Part shown: piece by piece, positions 1 to 7,819 of the stretch
Layout: each line of letters starts with the position of its first letter
Numbering within the stretch: the first letter of the stretch is position 1
DNA from: Micrococcales bacterium
GTDB taxonomy: Bacteria; Actinomycetota; Actinomycetes; Actinomycetales; Cellulomonadaceae
Direction: 5' to 3'
Length of the DNA stretch: 40,725 nt
Assembly: GCA_009779195.1 (NCBI GenBank)
Contig: WRET01000027.1
Coordinates: forward strand, 1 to 40,725
Notes under the pieces: generated by a model
Databases searched by the model: none
What the model was told of the DNA's origin: nothing
What the model saw: only the letters and a program-made list of their open reading frames with translations
Position numbers and translations under genes: made by a program

Positions 1-1
1 C

Positions 2-604
2 TCGGTCATCGGGGTGCTCATGCCTTTCGGCCTGGGCCTGGGTGTGCTGTTCCTGGCCTTGTACTCAGGACGTTCGGCGAACAAGTTCGGCCTGCTCACC
101 GGCCAGATCGTCGCCGTGGACCCCGCTCGCGTCACGACGATGGCAGTGCTGGCCGTTGTCGTCGTCGGCGGTCTGGCCCTGGTGTGGCGTCCGTTGACGT
201 TCGCGTCCGTCGACCCTGACGTGGCCGCAGCCCGTGGTGTGCCGGTGCGTGCTTTGTCTTTGGTGTTCATGGTCCTGCTCGGCGTGGCTGTGGCCATGGC
301 TGTGCAGATCGTCGGCGCGCTGCTGGTCCTGTCGCTGCTCATCACGCCCGCGGCCGCAGCGGTCCGCCTCACTGCGTCCCCGGTGTGGGTCCCGGTCCTG
401 TCCGTCGTGTTCGCCGAGGTCGCAGCAGTCGGCGGCATCCTCCTGGCCCTGGGCTCGACCGTCCCCATCAGCCCCTACATCACCACCATCTCCTTCGTCA
501 TCTACCTCGTCGCCTGGCGCGTCGGGGCTCGTCGGCGGATGGCGGCGGCGTCCCAGCCGCGCCACGACCTCGTTCGTCCTGGTCAGGACCGTTCACCACA
601 GTGA
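2..604 (+). CDS. metal ABC transporter permease (ABC-3/ZnuB type), 5' end missing
   Basis: Membrane subunit of an ABC importer for zinc or manganese. The frame is open from base 2, so the true start lies outside the window and about 200 C-terminal residues are visible. Several hydrophobic segments are present, with the family-typical stretch GALLVLSLLITPAAAA, where ABC-3 permeases contact the ATPase. The ATPase and binding protein would be expected just upstream and are not in view. The last dozen or so residues (from about RHDLV) are encoded inside the left arm of a long inverted repeat, so the C-terminus looks extended by that element. The metal specificity cannot be told from this fragment. 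Confidence 0.85.
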   Translation, partial: SVIGVLMPFGLGLGVLFLALYSGRSANKFGLLTGQIVAVDPARVTTMAVLAVVVVGGLALVWRPLTFASVDPDVAAARGVPVRALSLVFMVLLGVAVAMAVQIVGALLVLSLLITPAAAAVRLTASPVWVPVLSVVFAEVAAVGGILLALGSTVPISPYITTISFVIYLVAWRVGARRRMAAASQPRHDLVRPGQDRSPQ

Positions 605-633
605 ACGTCCTTGACCAGGACGAACGAGGTCGT
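564..633. repeat. long inverted repeat overlapping the permease stop, probable terminator
   Basis: A perfect 22-bp stem (564-585 with 612-633) continues through a bulged GGAC/GTCC segment and a 6-bp GTTCAC/GTGAAC stem with a CACA loop (597-600). No U-tract follows. It could end transcription or protect the mRNA 3' end. Its length and its intrusion into the coding region are also consistent with a mobile palindromic element. Confidence 0.7.
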
Positions 634-743
634 CGGCCGGCCAGCCGGCTGGGGCTGCGGGGGTTCTGTAGCTCTTGTGGGTGTTCTGCCGGAATGGACC
701 CAGATCGGTGCGAGGATGTCGGTGTACCTGAGGGAGGGCACTG

Positions 744-1049
744 ATGATCCGGCACGTGGTGATGTGGACGTTCGCCGACCAGGCGGCAGGGGCTGACCGG
801 GCTGCGAACCTGGCGCGGGCTGCCGAGAAGGTGGCGGCGCTGGACGGGCTGGTCCCGGGGATGCGGCACCTGGAGGTGGTTGTCGCGCCCGAGCACCTCA
901 ACCACACCCATGACCTGCTGCTCATCGTCGACTTCGACTCGGCCGACGACCTGGCGGCCTACCGGACCCACCCGCGGCACGTGGAGGTCGCGTCGTTCAT
1001 CACTGCGGCCTGCGCTGACCGCGCTGTCGTCGACTACGAAGTGCCATGA
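744..1049 (+). CDS. Dabb family stress-responsive alpha/beta-barrel protein
   Basis: A 101-residue protein that begins MIRHVVMWTF, the first strand typical of the Dabb (dimeric alpha-beta barrel) family, and contains a VVDFDSADDLAAYRTHP-like segment with the conserved HP motif near residue 80. Members form small dimers. Some act in polyketide cyclisation, but most have no known role. A ribosome-binding site GAGGGAGGG lies just upstream of the ATG. Its stop overlaps the next start as ATGA, so the two genes are probably translationally coupled. Confidence 0.8.
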   Translation: MIRHVVMWTFADQAAGADRAANLARAAEKVAALDGLVPGMRHLEVVVAPEHLNHTHDLLLIVDFDSADDLAAYRTHPRHVEVASFITAACADRAVVDYEVP

Positions 1050-1522
1050 GCACCGACCACGAGCCGTCGCCGGCCGAGGTCCCCGACCCGGAAACACAGG
1101 TGTTGGACTCGACCAAGGTGTTGGACTCGACCAAGGTGATGGATCCGCTTCCGTCGGATCCGGATGGTCCTGAGGCAGGCCCGCCGGGCTACCCGTACCC
1201 ATGGCCTCCGCCGCCGTACCCGCCGCCGTACCCTCTCGGTCCGTACCCCCCGCCACCCATGGTGTACTACCCTCCGTCGCCCCCGATCGACACGATGGCG
1301 ATTCTCGGCCTGGTCTTCGCGTTCTCCTTTGCCCCGGCTGGTCTGGTGCTGTCGATCATCGCCATGCGGCGCACCAAGGACACCCCGGACCGCACGGGCT
1401 ACAACCTCGCGCTCGTCGGGACGATCCTGGGAGGCTTCCAGACCGCGCTGGTCGTCTTCGCCTTGGTGTTCTACATCTTCAGCGTGTTCTTGATGTTCCT
1501 CCCCTTCCTCTTCGTGGCCTGA
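1046..1522 (+). CDS. DUF4190 membrane protein with Pro/Tyr-rich N-terminus
   Basis: A 158-residue protein. Residues 1-70 are acidic and then rich in proline and tyrosine (PYPPPYPLGPYPPPP), which suggests a disordered cytoplasmic tail. Two hydrophobic helices follow: about residues 78-103 (from DTMAILGLVF) and 120-157. This layout is that of DUF4190 proteins, whose function is unknown. The start overlaps the Dabb stop by four bases. A tandem 18-base repeat encodes the doubled VLDSTK near residue 20. Confidence 0.75.
   Translation: MSTDHEPSPAEVPDPETQVLDSTKVLDSTKVMDPLPSDPDGPEAGPPGYPYPWPPPPYPPPYPLGPYPPPPMVYYPPSPPIDTMAILGLVFAFSFAPAGLVLSIIAMRRTKDTPDRTGYNLALVGTILGGFQTALVVFALVFYIFSVFLMFLPFLFVA
1100..1135 (+). 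repeat. in-frame tandem 18-bp repeat
   Basis: Two identical 18-base units, followed by the first bases of a third, encode VLDSTK-VLDSTK-VMD in the DUF4190 protein. The unit is a multiple of three, so copy-number change would keep the frame. Confidence 0.9.
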
Positions 1523-1569
1523 GGCTCCAACCCTGGTGCCTGACGGACCTTGGCCAACCTCTGGCCCGG

Positions 1570-1581
1570 TACCGTGGGCTC
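1570..1581 (+). promoter_or_regulatory. leaderless promoter of rsmA
   Basis: TACCGT fits the actinobacterial -10 pattern TANNNT and ends six bases before the GTG start. No Shine-Dalgarno sequence is present. Confidence 0.55.
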
Positions 1582-2493
1582 GTGACGAGCGACCCGGCCC
1601 TGCTGACACCTGTGAAGGTGCGTGAGCTTGCGGCAGCGTTGGGGGTGCGCCCGACGAAGTCGTTGGGGCAGAACTTCGTCGTCGACCCTGGGACGGTCCG
1701 CAAAACTGTGCGGCAGGCGCAGGTCGAACCGGCCGAGCGGGTGGTCGAGGTCGGGCCGGGCCTGGGGTCGTTGACGCTGGGGCTGCTCGCCGCAGGGGCC
1801 CATGTCGTGGCGGTGGAGATCGACCCTGTGCTGGCCCGCGCCCTGCCGACAACCGTCGTCGCACAAACCTCCGGGTGGACAGCCACCACCGCCGACGGCC
1901 CCGTCGTGGGACACGTCCACGACGACGCTGGGGTTCTGCGCCTGACAGTGTTGCTCGCCGACGCCCTGGACCTGACCGCCATCGACGGCCCAGCCCCCAC
2001 GGCGTTGGTCGCGAACCTGCCGTACAACGTGGCGGTGCCGGTGCTGCTGACGTTCCTGGCACGGTTCGACTCGTTGCGCCGCGCCTTGGTCATGGTCCAG
2101 TCGGAGGTCGCGGACCGGTTGGTCGCACCGCCGGGCAGCAGGGTGTACGGGGTGCCGAGCGTCAAGGTCGCCTGGTACGCCCACGCCCGACGGGTGGCGT
2201 CGGTAGGACGGTCGGTGTTCTGGCCGGCCCCGAACGTCGACTCGGCCCTGGTCGCCGTGGAACGCCGGGACCCACCGGTGACCACGGCGACCCGTGAGCA
2301 GGTCTTCACCGTGGTGGACGCGGCCTTCGCCCAGCGCCGCAAGACCTTGCGTGCCGCGCTGGCACCGCTGGCCGGGTCTGGTGAGGCTGCGGCGAGCGCC
2401 CTCGTCGCCGCTGGACTGGACCCTGGTGACCGCGGGGAACGGATCGGTGTCGCCGGTTTCGCCCGTCTCGCCGAGCACCTGTGCGAGCCCTGA
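1582..2493 (+). CDS. rsmA: 16S rRNA (adenine1518-N6/adenine1519-N6)-dimethyltransferase
   Basis: RsmA/KsgA uses S-adenosylmethionine to dimethylate two adjacent adenines in helix 45 of 16S rRNA during 30S maturation; loss gives kasugamycin resistance. The 303-residue product has the N-terminal KSLGQNF motif (residues 26-32), the SAM-binding VEVGPGLG (55-62), the acidic VEID (78-81) and the catalytic NLPYN (145-149). A stretch around residues 92-120 looks like an insertion relative to E. coli KsgA. The frame is open further upstream, but the GTG at 1582 places SLGQNF at the usual distance and follows a -10 hexamer. ispE follows, a common actinobacterial order. Confidence 0.95.
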   Translation: MTSDPALLTPVKVRELAAALGVRPTKSLGQNFVVDPGTVRKTVRQAQVEPAERVVEVGPGLGSLTLGLLAAGAHVVAVEIDPVLARALPTTVVAQTSGWTATTADGPVVGHVHDDAGVLRLTVLLADALDLTAIDGPAPTALVANLPYNVAVPVLLTFLARFDSLRRALVMVQSEVADRLVAPPGSRVYGVPSVKVAWYAHARRVASVGRSVFWPAPNVDSALVAVERRDPPVTTATREQVFTVVDAAFAQRRKTLRAALAPLAGSGEAAASALVAAGLDPGDRGERIGVAGFARLAEHLCEP

Positions 2494-2565
2494 CCGACCG
2501 CCGAGCGCCTGCTGCGCACGTTGTCGCCGATCGTCCCACCAGCGGGGGATCACGACGGCGCAGGG

Positions 2566-2586
2566 CCGGGTGTCTTTCTCACCCGG
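2566..2586 (+). terminator. hairpin after rsmA
   Basis: CCGGGTG pairs with CACCCGG around a T-rich 7-base loop. There is no U-tract. It lies between rsmA and the ispE promoter and may separate the two units. Confidence 0.4.
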
Positions 2587-2630
2587 GTGACGGCCAGGGT
2601 CTCGGTTTCCTCCAGACCCCGCAGACCTGG

Positions 2631-2643
2631 CACAGTGACGCCC
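2631..2643 (+). promoter_or_regulatory. leaderless promoter of ispE
   Basis: CACAGT, a -10-like hexamer, ends seven bases before GTG 2644. No ribosome-binding site is visible. Confidence 0.4.
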
Positions 2644-3570
2644 GTGACCTCTGCGCTGTCTGTGCCGACCGACTGGGTGCGTGTGCGCGCCCCCGGCAAG
2701 GTCAACCTGTCGCTGCGCGCCGCGGCGCCTGGCCCTGACGGGTACCACCCGCTGGTCACCGTGTTCCAGGCGGTGTCGGTGTACGAGGACGTCGTCGCCA
2801 CAGCCGCCGACGACATCACCGTCTCGATGACCGGGACCGGCGACCAGATCGTCCCCACCGACAGTTCGAACCTCGCCGTGCGGGCCGCACAGCTGCTGGC
2901 CTCCCGTGCGGGTATCAGCGACGGGGTGCACCTGCATATCGACAAGCGGGTGCCTGTGGCCGGTGGGATGGCTGGCGGTTCGGCCGACGCCGCTGCCGCC
3001 CTGGTCGCCACCGACGAGCTGTGGGGTACCGGCGCCTCACGCGAGGACCTGCTCGACCTGGGCCGCCAGCTCGGCGCCGACGTCCCGTTCGCGCTCATGG
3101 GTCACACCGCTGTGGGCACCGGCCGTGGCGACATGCTCACGCCCGCCATGGTCGTCGGCGAGTTCCACTGGGCGCTGGCCTTCGCCGAGCACGGCCTGTC
3201 CACCCCCCGGGTGTTTTCCGCCCTGGACGACCTGCGCGGCGACGAGGTCCCCGAGAGCGACCCCGACTCCGATATCGAGCTCATGCAGGCTCTGCGCACC
3301 GGTGACCCCCACGCCCTGGGCGAGGCTTTGCACAACGACCTGCAACCCGCTGCCCTGCACCTGCTGCCCGACCTGGGACGCACGGTGCAGACGGCCCGCG
3401 ACGCCGGTGCCCTCGGAGTCGTCGTGTGCGGTTCTGGCCCCACCGTGGCTGCCCTGGGCCGCAACCGTGCGCACGCCCAGGTCGTCGCCGCCAGCCTCAC
3501 CCTCGCCGGTGTCGCCCGCCAGGTCGTCACCGCCACCGGCCCCGTCCCCGGAGCCCGCCTCCTCGTGTGA
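2644..3570 (+). CDS. ispE: 4-diphosphocytidyl-2-C-methyl-D-erythritol kinase
   Basis: IspE phosphorylates CDP-methylerythritol with ATP in the MEP route to isoprenoids. The 308-residue protein is a GHMP kinase: APGKVNLSL near residue 15 (substrate-side lysine), the ATP-binding glycine loop PVAGGMAGGSADAAAAL near residue 100, and the C-terminal GSGPTVAAL motif. GTG 2635 is an in-frame alternative start only three codons earlier; 2644 was chosen because a -10-like hexamer sits seven bases ahead. The downstream side is convergent with accE and holds a palindromic repeat. Confidence 0.93.
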   Translation: MTSALSVPTDWVRVRAPGKVNLSLRAAAPGPDGYHPLVTVFQAVSVYEDVVATAADDITVSMTGTGDQIVPTDSSNLAVRAAQLLASRAGISDGVHLHIDKRVPVAGGMAGGSADAAAALVATDELWGTGASREDLLDLGRQLGADVPFALMGHTAVGTGRGDMLTPAMVVGEFHWALAFAEHGLSTPRVFSALDDLRGDEVPESDPDSDIELMQALRTGDPHALGEALHNDLQPAALHLLPDLGRTVQTARDAGALGVVVCGSGPTVAALGRNRAHAQVVAASLTLAGVARQVVTATGPVPGARLLV

Positions 3571-3577
3571 GGACGGG

Positions 3578-3620
3578 GAAGACAATGGGAAGACAATGGG
3601 GACGGTTCCTGTGTCTTGCC
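3578..3620. repeat. member of the GGGGACGGTTCC palindromic repeat family (short form)
   Basis: AAGACA (3590-3595) pairs with TGTCTT (3612-3617) around the core GGGGACGGTTCC. The left side is partly duplicated (AAGACAATGGG occurs twice in tandem). It lies between the convergent ispE and accE. The same core recurs at 17231-17326 and 19690-19970. Confidence 0.75.
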
Positions 3621-3632
3621 TCGTGTGAAGTC

Positions 3633-3845
3633 TCAGGGGCCGAAGCTGTGACGCCAGGCGTGGGGACCGTGGGGGAGGTCGGTGCGCAGGGTGCGGGAGC
3701 GGTCAGACCAGATGGGGCGTGACCAGGTGGAGCGAGGTGGTTCGGCCACTGTCATCAAGCTGGTGATCAGAGCAGCGAGCTCGGCGTCGGTAGGATCGCC
3801 GCCGAGGACGCGGACGCGGGGTTCAACCGATGTTTGCGTGGTCAT
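3633..3845 (-). CDS. accE: acyl-CoA carboxylase epsilon subunit
   Basis: A 70-residue protein with [21 protein letters not shown] in its N-terminal half, matching the short epsilon subunits of actinobacterial acyl-CoA carboxylases, which stabilise the alpha-beta complex. The C-terminal half is rich in W, R and S (around [10 protein letters not shown]), also typical. The ATG at 3845 overlaps the pccB stop (ATGA), so the two are coupled. A longer reading upstream to 3938 would overlap pccB and is not credible. The identification rests on the motif and on position. Confidence 0.85.
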   Translation of the reverse strand: MTTQTSVEPRVRVLGGDPTDAELAALITSLMTVAEPPRSTWSRPIWSDRSRTLRTDLPHGPHAWRHSFGP

Positions 3846-5422
3846 AGGGGGATGTTCCCGTGCTTCTTGGGGGGCAGGGTGGCACGTTTGGTGCGCAGCA
3901 GGCGCAGGGCTTTGGTGATCTCGACGCGTGTGTCGCACGGGCGGATCACCGCGTCCACGTATCCGCGGTCGGCTGCGTCCCAGGGGTTGACGATCGCGTC
4001 GTCGTACTCGGCGACCAGACGGGCGCGTTCGGCTTCGACGTCCCCACCGTCAGACTCGGCTTTGGCCAGGGCGCCGCGGTGAAGGATGTTCACCGCACCC
4101 GAGGCGCCCATGACTGCGATCTGGGCTGTCGGCCAGGCCAGGTTGACGTCGGCGCCGAGCTGTTTGGAACCCATGACGATATAGGCCCCGCCGTACGCCT
4201 TGCGCGTGATCACCGTGACCAACGGCACCGTGGCCTCGGCGTAGGCGTAGATGAGCTTGGCCCCGCGCCTGATGATCCCGTTCCACTCCTGGTCGGTTCC
4301 AGGCAGGAACCCAGGGACGTCGACGAACGTCAGCACCGGGATGTTGAACGCGTCGCAGGTGCGCACGAACCGGGCTGCCTTTTCTGCCGCGTCGATGTCC
4401 AGCGTGCCGGCCATGGTCTGCGGCTGGTTGGCCACCACTCCCACGACCTGCCCTTCGACATGCCCGAACCCGACGACCACGTTCGGCGCGAACAGGGTCT
4501 GCACCTCGAACAACATCCCGGCGTCGAGCACGTGCTCCACGACGGTGCGCATGTCGTACGGCTGGGCGTCGGAGTCGGGGACGAGCGTGTCCAGCTCGAT
4601 GTCGGACGCGGTGACCTCCAGGTCGACCGGTTCGGTGTACGACGGCGGGTCCGACAGGTTGTTCGACGGCAGGTACCCCAGCAAGGTGCGCACGTAGTCG
4701 ATGGCGTCGTCCTCGTCGGACGCCAGGTAGTGCGCCACCCCTGAACGCACGCAGTGGGTGCTCGCCCCACCGAGCTCTTCGAACCCGACGTCCTCGCCGG
4801 TGACCGCGCGGATGACGTCAGGCCCGGTGATGAACATATGTGAGGTGCCGTCGGCCATGACGATGAAGTCGGTCAGTGCTGGGGAGTACACCGCACCACC
4901 GGCGCTGGGCCCCAAGATCAGGCTGATCTGCGGGATCACCCCTGACGCAGCAGTGTTGCGGCGGAAGATCTCGGCGAACTGGGTCAGCCCCGCCACACCC
5001 TCTTGGATCCTGGCCCCACCGCCGTCGCTGATCCCGACCAGGGGGGAGCCGGTGCGCAGCGCCAGGTCCATGACCTTGGTGATCTTCTGCCCGTGCACCT
5101 CGCCCAGGGACCCGCCAAAAACTGTGAAATCCTGCGAGTACACGCACACCGGGCGACCGTCGACGGTCCCGTGCCCGGTGACCACCCCGTCGCCGGGCAC
5201 CCTACGTTTGTCCAGACCGAAGTTGTGCGACCGGTGCCGGACCATCGCGTCCAGCTCAGTGAACGACCCCGGGTCGAGCAGCGCCAGGATCCTTTCCCGG
5301 GCTGTTTTCTTGCCTCGAGGGTGCTGTTTGGCTGTGGCTGCCTGCTCTGCGGCGAGCTGGTCCGCGGTGCGCGCGGCCAGCTCGTCGAGCCGGGCAGCCG
5401 TCGACCGGGGGGATGTGCTCAC
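3842..5422 (-). CDS. pccB: acyl-CoA (propionyl-CoA) carboxylase beta subunit
   Basis: Carboxyltransferase subunit that moves CO2 from carboxybiotin to acetyl- or propionyl-CoA, giving methylmalonyl-CoA for branched lipids or propionate use. The 526-residue length and sequence fit the family. The N-domain has [18 protein letters not shown] residues ([16 protein letters not shown]) and [13 protein letters not shown]; the C-domain has [25 protein letters not shown] and [13 protein letters not shown]. No biotinylated alpha subunit is in the window. The GTG start follows a -10 hexamer and faces birA, whose product would biotinylate the alpha partner. Confidence 0.93.
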   Translation of the reverse strand: MSTSPRSTAARLDELAARTADQLAAEQAATAKQHPRGKKTARERILALLDPGSFTELDAMVRHRSHNFGLDKRRVPGDGVVTGHGTVDGRPVCVYSQDFTVFGGSLGEVHGQKITKVMDLALRTGSPLVGISDGGGARIQEGVAGLTQFAEIFRRNTAASGVIPQISLILGPSAGGAVYSPALTDFIVMADGTSHMFITGPDVIRAVTGEDVGFEELGGASTHCVRSGVAHYLASDEDDAIDYVRTLLGYLPSNNLSDPPSYTEPVDLEVTASDIELDTLVPDSDAQPYDMRTVVEHVLDAGMLFEVQTLFAPNVVVGFGHVEGQVVGVVANQPQTMAGTLDIDAAEKAARFVRTCDAFNIPVLTFVDVPGFLPGTDQEWNGIIRRGAKLIYAYAEATVPLVTVITRKAYGGAYIVMGSKQLGADVNLAWPTAQIAVMGASGAVNILHRGALAKAESDGGDVEAERARLVAEYDDAIVNPWDAADRGYVDAVIRPCDTRVEITKALRLLRTKRATLPPKKHGNIPL

Positions 5423-5435
5423 TCCATCGATCTTA
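5423..5435 (-). promoter_or_regulatory. leaderless promoter of pccB
   Basis: On the minus strand TAAGAT lies seven bases ahead of GTG 5422. It shares a short divergent region with the birA promoter. Confidence 0.5.
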
Positions 5436-5522
5436 GGGGCATATGTCGGGTCCGGAGGTGGTATTGGTCACCAGCTCAGCCGTCCAGTGTGTGGGGTTCC
5501 GTACAACCCGGAGCCTGTGCGC

Positions 5523-5534
5523 AAAGATGACCGC
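5523..5534 (+). promoter_or_regulatory. leaderless promoter of birA
   Basis: AAAGAT ends six bases before GTG 5535. The two divergent starts are 112 bases apart. Confidence 0.45.
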
Positions 5535-6374
5535 GTGGACCGTGAGCCGTTGTGCCCTGACCGTCTGCGCCGCATGCTCCTGGCCCCCGCCGGGCCGCTG
5601 GCCCGCCTGGAGGTCGTCGACCGCACCGGTTCGACCAACGACGACGTCCTGGCTGGTCTGCGCGAGGACCACGACGCCTGGCCGACCGGCTCTGTGCTGC
5701 TGGCCGACCACCAGACCGACGGTCACGGCCGGGCTGGACGCACGTGGGTGAGCACCCCCCGCACCTCGCTCACCGGCACATTCGTCGTCCGGACCTCAGG
5801 TGACGGACAGGGACCAGGCGGTCTGGGCTGGCTCCCCCTTGTCGTCGGCCTCGGTGTGGTCCGGGCGTTGCGCGCCCACGAGGTGGCCGCGTGGCTGAAG
5901 TGGCCCAACGACGTGCTGGTCGTCGTGCCTGGCGCCGCTGTCCTCGACGGTTGGGCCGACCTGCGCAAGGTCGCCGGGATCCTCGTCCAGGCCACGCCGG
6001 ACCGCAGCGCCGTGGCCGTCGGTGTCGGTCTGAACGTCACCCAGCAAGCCGCTGAGCTGCCGGTTCCCACAGCCACGTCCCTGGCGTTGGTCGGCGGCCC
6101 CACCGACCGTGAGGCGCTGCTCGTCACCGTGGCCACCGAGCTGGCGCAGGTCCTGGGCCGTTGGTGCGCCGCCGACGCGAACCTCCCCGACGAGGTCTGC
6201 GGTATGTGCACGACCCTGGGCCGCCGCGTCCAAGCCACCCTCCCAGGAGGTGCGACCCTCGTCGGCCAAGCCCTGCGCCTGGCCGACGACGCCTGCCTCG
6301 TCATCGCCGACGAGACGACCGAGCACCGCATCCACGCCGGGGACGTCGTGCACACCGTGCAACCGCCCGCGTGA
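5535..6374 (+). CDS. birA: biotin--[acetyl-CoA-carboxylase] ligase
   Basis: Joins biotin to the acceptor lysine of biotin carboxyl carrier domains through biotinyl-AMP. The 279-residue protein shows DRTGSTNDDV, ADHQTDGHGRAGRTW (the biotin/ATP loop, normally GRGRxGRxW; the second residue here is His), LKWPNDVLV and KVAGILVQ. There is no N-terminal winged helix, so it is a group I ligase that should not act as a repressor. The frame is open far upstream over pccB and the intergenic region; GTG 5535 gives the normal N-terminus and fits the -10 spacing. GTG 5517 is an alternative. Confidence 0.92.
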   Translation: MDREPLCPDRLRRMLLAPAGPLARLEVVDRTGSTNDDVLAGLREDHDAWPTGSVLLADHQTDGHGRAGRTWVSTPRTSLTGTFVVRTSGDGQGPGGLGWLPLVVGLGVVRALRAHEVAAWLKWPNDVLVVVPGAAVLDGWADLRKVAGILVQATPDRSAVAVGVGLNVTQQAAELPVPTATSLALVGGPTDREALLVTVATELAQVLGRWCAADANLPDEVCGMCTTLGRRVQATLPGGATLVGQALRLADDACLVIADETTEHRIHAGDVVHTVQPPA

Positions 6375-6453
6375 TGCCAACGCTCTTCTGGGGTGGGTGT
6401 TCGGCCCGCCGGGTCTGGCCCGCCGTCGTTGTTGGTGACAGGCCTGGACACAG

Positions 6454-6467
6454 TAGGGTCATGGGCC
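6454..6467 (+). promoter_or_regulatory. possible leaderless promoter of purD
   Basis: TAGGGT lies eight bases before ATG 6468. The spacing is slightly longer than in the other cases. Confidence 0.35.
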
Positions 6468-7748
6468 ATGCAGATCCTTGTGGTTGGGAGCGGAGCGCGG
6501 GAGCACGCGCTGGTACGGGCGTTGGTGGCTGATCCGGAGGTGACCGCGGTCCACGCGGCGCCCGGGAACCCTGGGATCGGGGATGTCGCGCACCTGCACG
6601 AAGTCGACGCGATGAATCGGGCGGCGGTCGCTGCGCTGGCGGTGCGGCTGGGTGTCGACCTCGTCGTCGTCGGGCCAGAAGCGCCTTTGGTCGCCGGGGT
6701 GGGCGACGCCGTGCGCGAGGCGGGTGTGCCGTGCTTCGGGCCGTCAGGCGCCGCAGCCGCGCTGGAAGGGTCGAAAGCGTTCGCCAAAGAAGTGATGGCT
6801 GCTGCTGGGGTTCCGACCGCCGCGTCACGCACCTGCGACGACATCGACCAGGTCGCCGCCGCGCTGGCTGAGTTCGGGGCACCGCACGTGGTCAAGGACG
6901 ACGGCCTGGCGGCCGGCAAAGGCGTCGTGGTGACCGACGACGCGCAGGCGGCGCTGGCCCACGCCCGCGCCTGCCTGGACCGCCCTGGGCGGCGGGTCGT
7001 CGTCGAGGAGTACCTCGACGGACCCGAGGTGTCGTTGTTCGTCCTGTGCGACGGTACGAACGTCGTCCCCCTGGCCCCCGCGCAAGACTTCAAACGGATC
7101 GGCGACGGCGACACGGGCCCCAACACCGGCGGTATGGGCGCCTACTCGCCGTTGCCGTGGGCGCCGGCGACTCTCGTCGACGAGGTGGTCACACGTGTCG
7201 CCCAGCCGACGATCGACGAGATGGCCCGCCGCGGCACGCCGTTTGTCGGCGTCCTGTACTGCGGCCTGGCGCTGACCTCCCGTGGTCTGCGGGTGGTGGA
7301 GTTCAACGCCCGTTTCGGCGACCCCGAGACCCAGGTCGTCCTCGCCCGCCTGGCCGACCCGCTCGGCACGCTCCTGCTGGCCGCAGCCACCGGCCACCTC
7401 GCTGACCACGGTCCCCTGACCTGGCACGACGATGCCGCCGTCACCGTCGTCATCGCCTCGGCGAACTATCCTGCCACCCCCCGCACCGGCGACGTCATCA
7501 CCGGTGTCGCCCTTGCCGGCACGGTCGACGGGGTGCACGTCCTGCACGCTGGTACCACCGCCCGTGACGGCGCGCTGGTCTCGTCGGGGGGACGGGTCCT
7601 GTCTGTCGTCGGTGTCGGTGACGACCTGCCGTCGGCCCGCACCGTCGCCTACACCGGGGTCGACAAGATCCGCCTCGCTGACTCCCAGCACCGTACCGAC
7701 ATCGCCACCGCCGCGGCCGAAGGGCGGATCACCACCCCCGGCCTGTGA
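6468..7748 (+). CDS. purD: phosphoribosylamine--glycine ligase
   Basis: Second step of purine synthesis: joins glycine to phosphoribosylamine with ATP, giving GAR. The 426-residue length is normal. The N-domain has VVGSGAREHALV and VVGPEAPLVAGV. The ATP-grasp core has VVKDDGLAAGKGVVV, the substrate loop GDTGPNTGGMGAYSP and the metal-binding VEFNARFGDPETQ. The ATG at 6468 starts exactly at the conserved first strand (MQILVVGSG). It is convergent with pckG; a 15-bp hairpin separates them. Confidence 0.95.
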   Translation: MQILVVGSGAREHALVRALVADPEVTAVHAAPGNPGIGDVAHLHEVDAMNRAAVAALAVRLGVDLVVVGPEAPLVAGVGDAVREAGVPCFGPSGAAAALEGSKAFAKEVMAAAGVPTAASRTCDDIDQVAAALAEFGAPHVVKDDGLAAGKGVVVTDDAQAALAHARACLDRPGRRVVVEEYLDGPEVSLFVLCDGTNVVPLAPAQDFKRIGDGDTGPNTGGMGAYSPLPWAPATLVDEVVTRVAQPTIDEMARRGTPFVGVLYCGLALTSRGLRVVEFNARFGDPETQVVLARLADPLGTLLLAAATGHLADHGPLTWHDDAAVTVVIASANYPATPRTGDVITGVALAGTVDGVHVLHAGTTARDGALVSSGGRVLSVVGVGDDLPSARTVAYTGVDKIRLADSQHRTDIATAAAEGRITTPGL

Positions 7749-7773
7749 CCACAGGAGACCTACGTAAGACGCG

Positions 7774-7806
7774 ACGACGGGCCGGGACATCGTCCCGGCC
7801 CGTCGT
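7774..7806. terminator. bidirectional terminator between purD and pckG
   Basis: A perfect 15-bp GC-rich stem with a 3-base loop (7789-7791) lies in the 71-base gap between the convergent stops. On the plus strand TTGG follows, with no true U-tract. Confidence 0.75.
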
Positions 7807-7819
7807 TGGTCGTACGAGG

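Noticed and set aside
1471..2937. Minus-strand open frame of 488 codons
   Set aside because: Antisense of rsmA and ispE, both strongly supported.
4758..5534. N-terminal extension of birA by 259 codons
   Set aside because: It overlaps pccB on the other strand, and GTG 5535 gives the normal family N-terminus.
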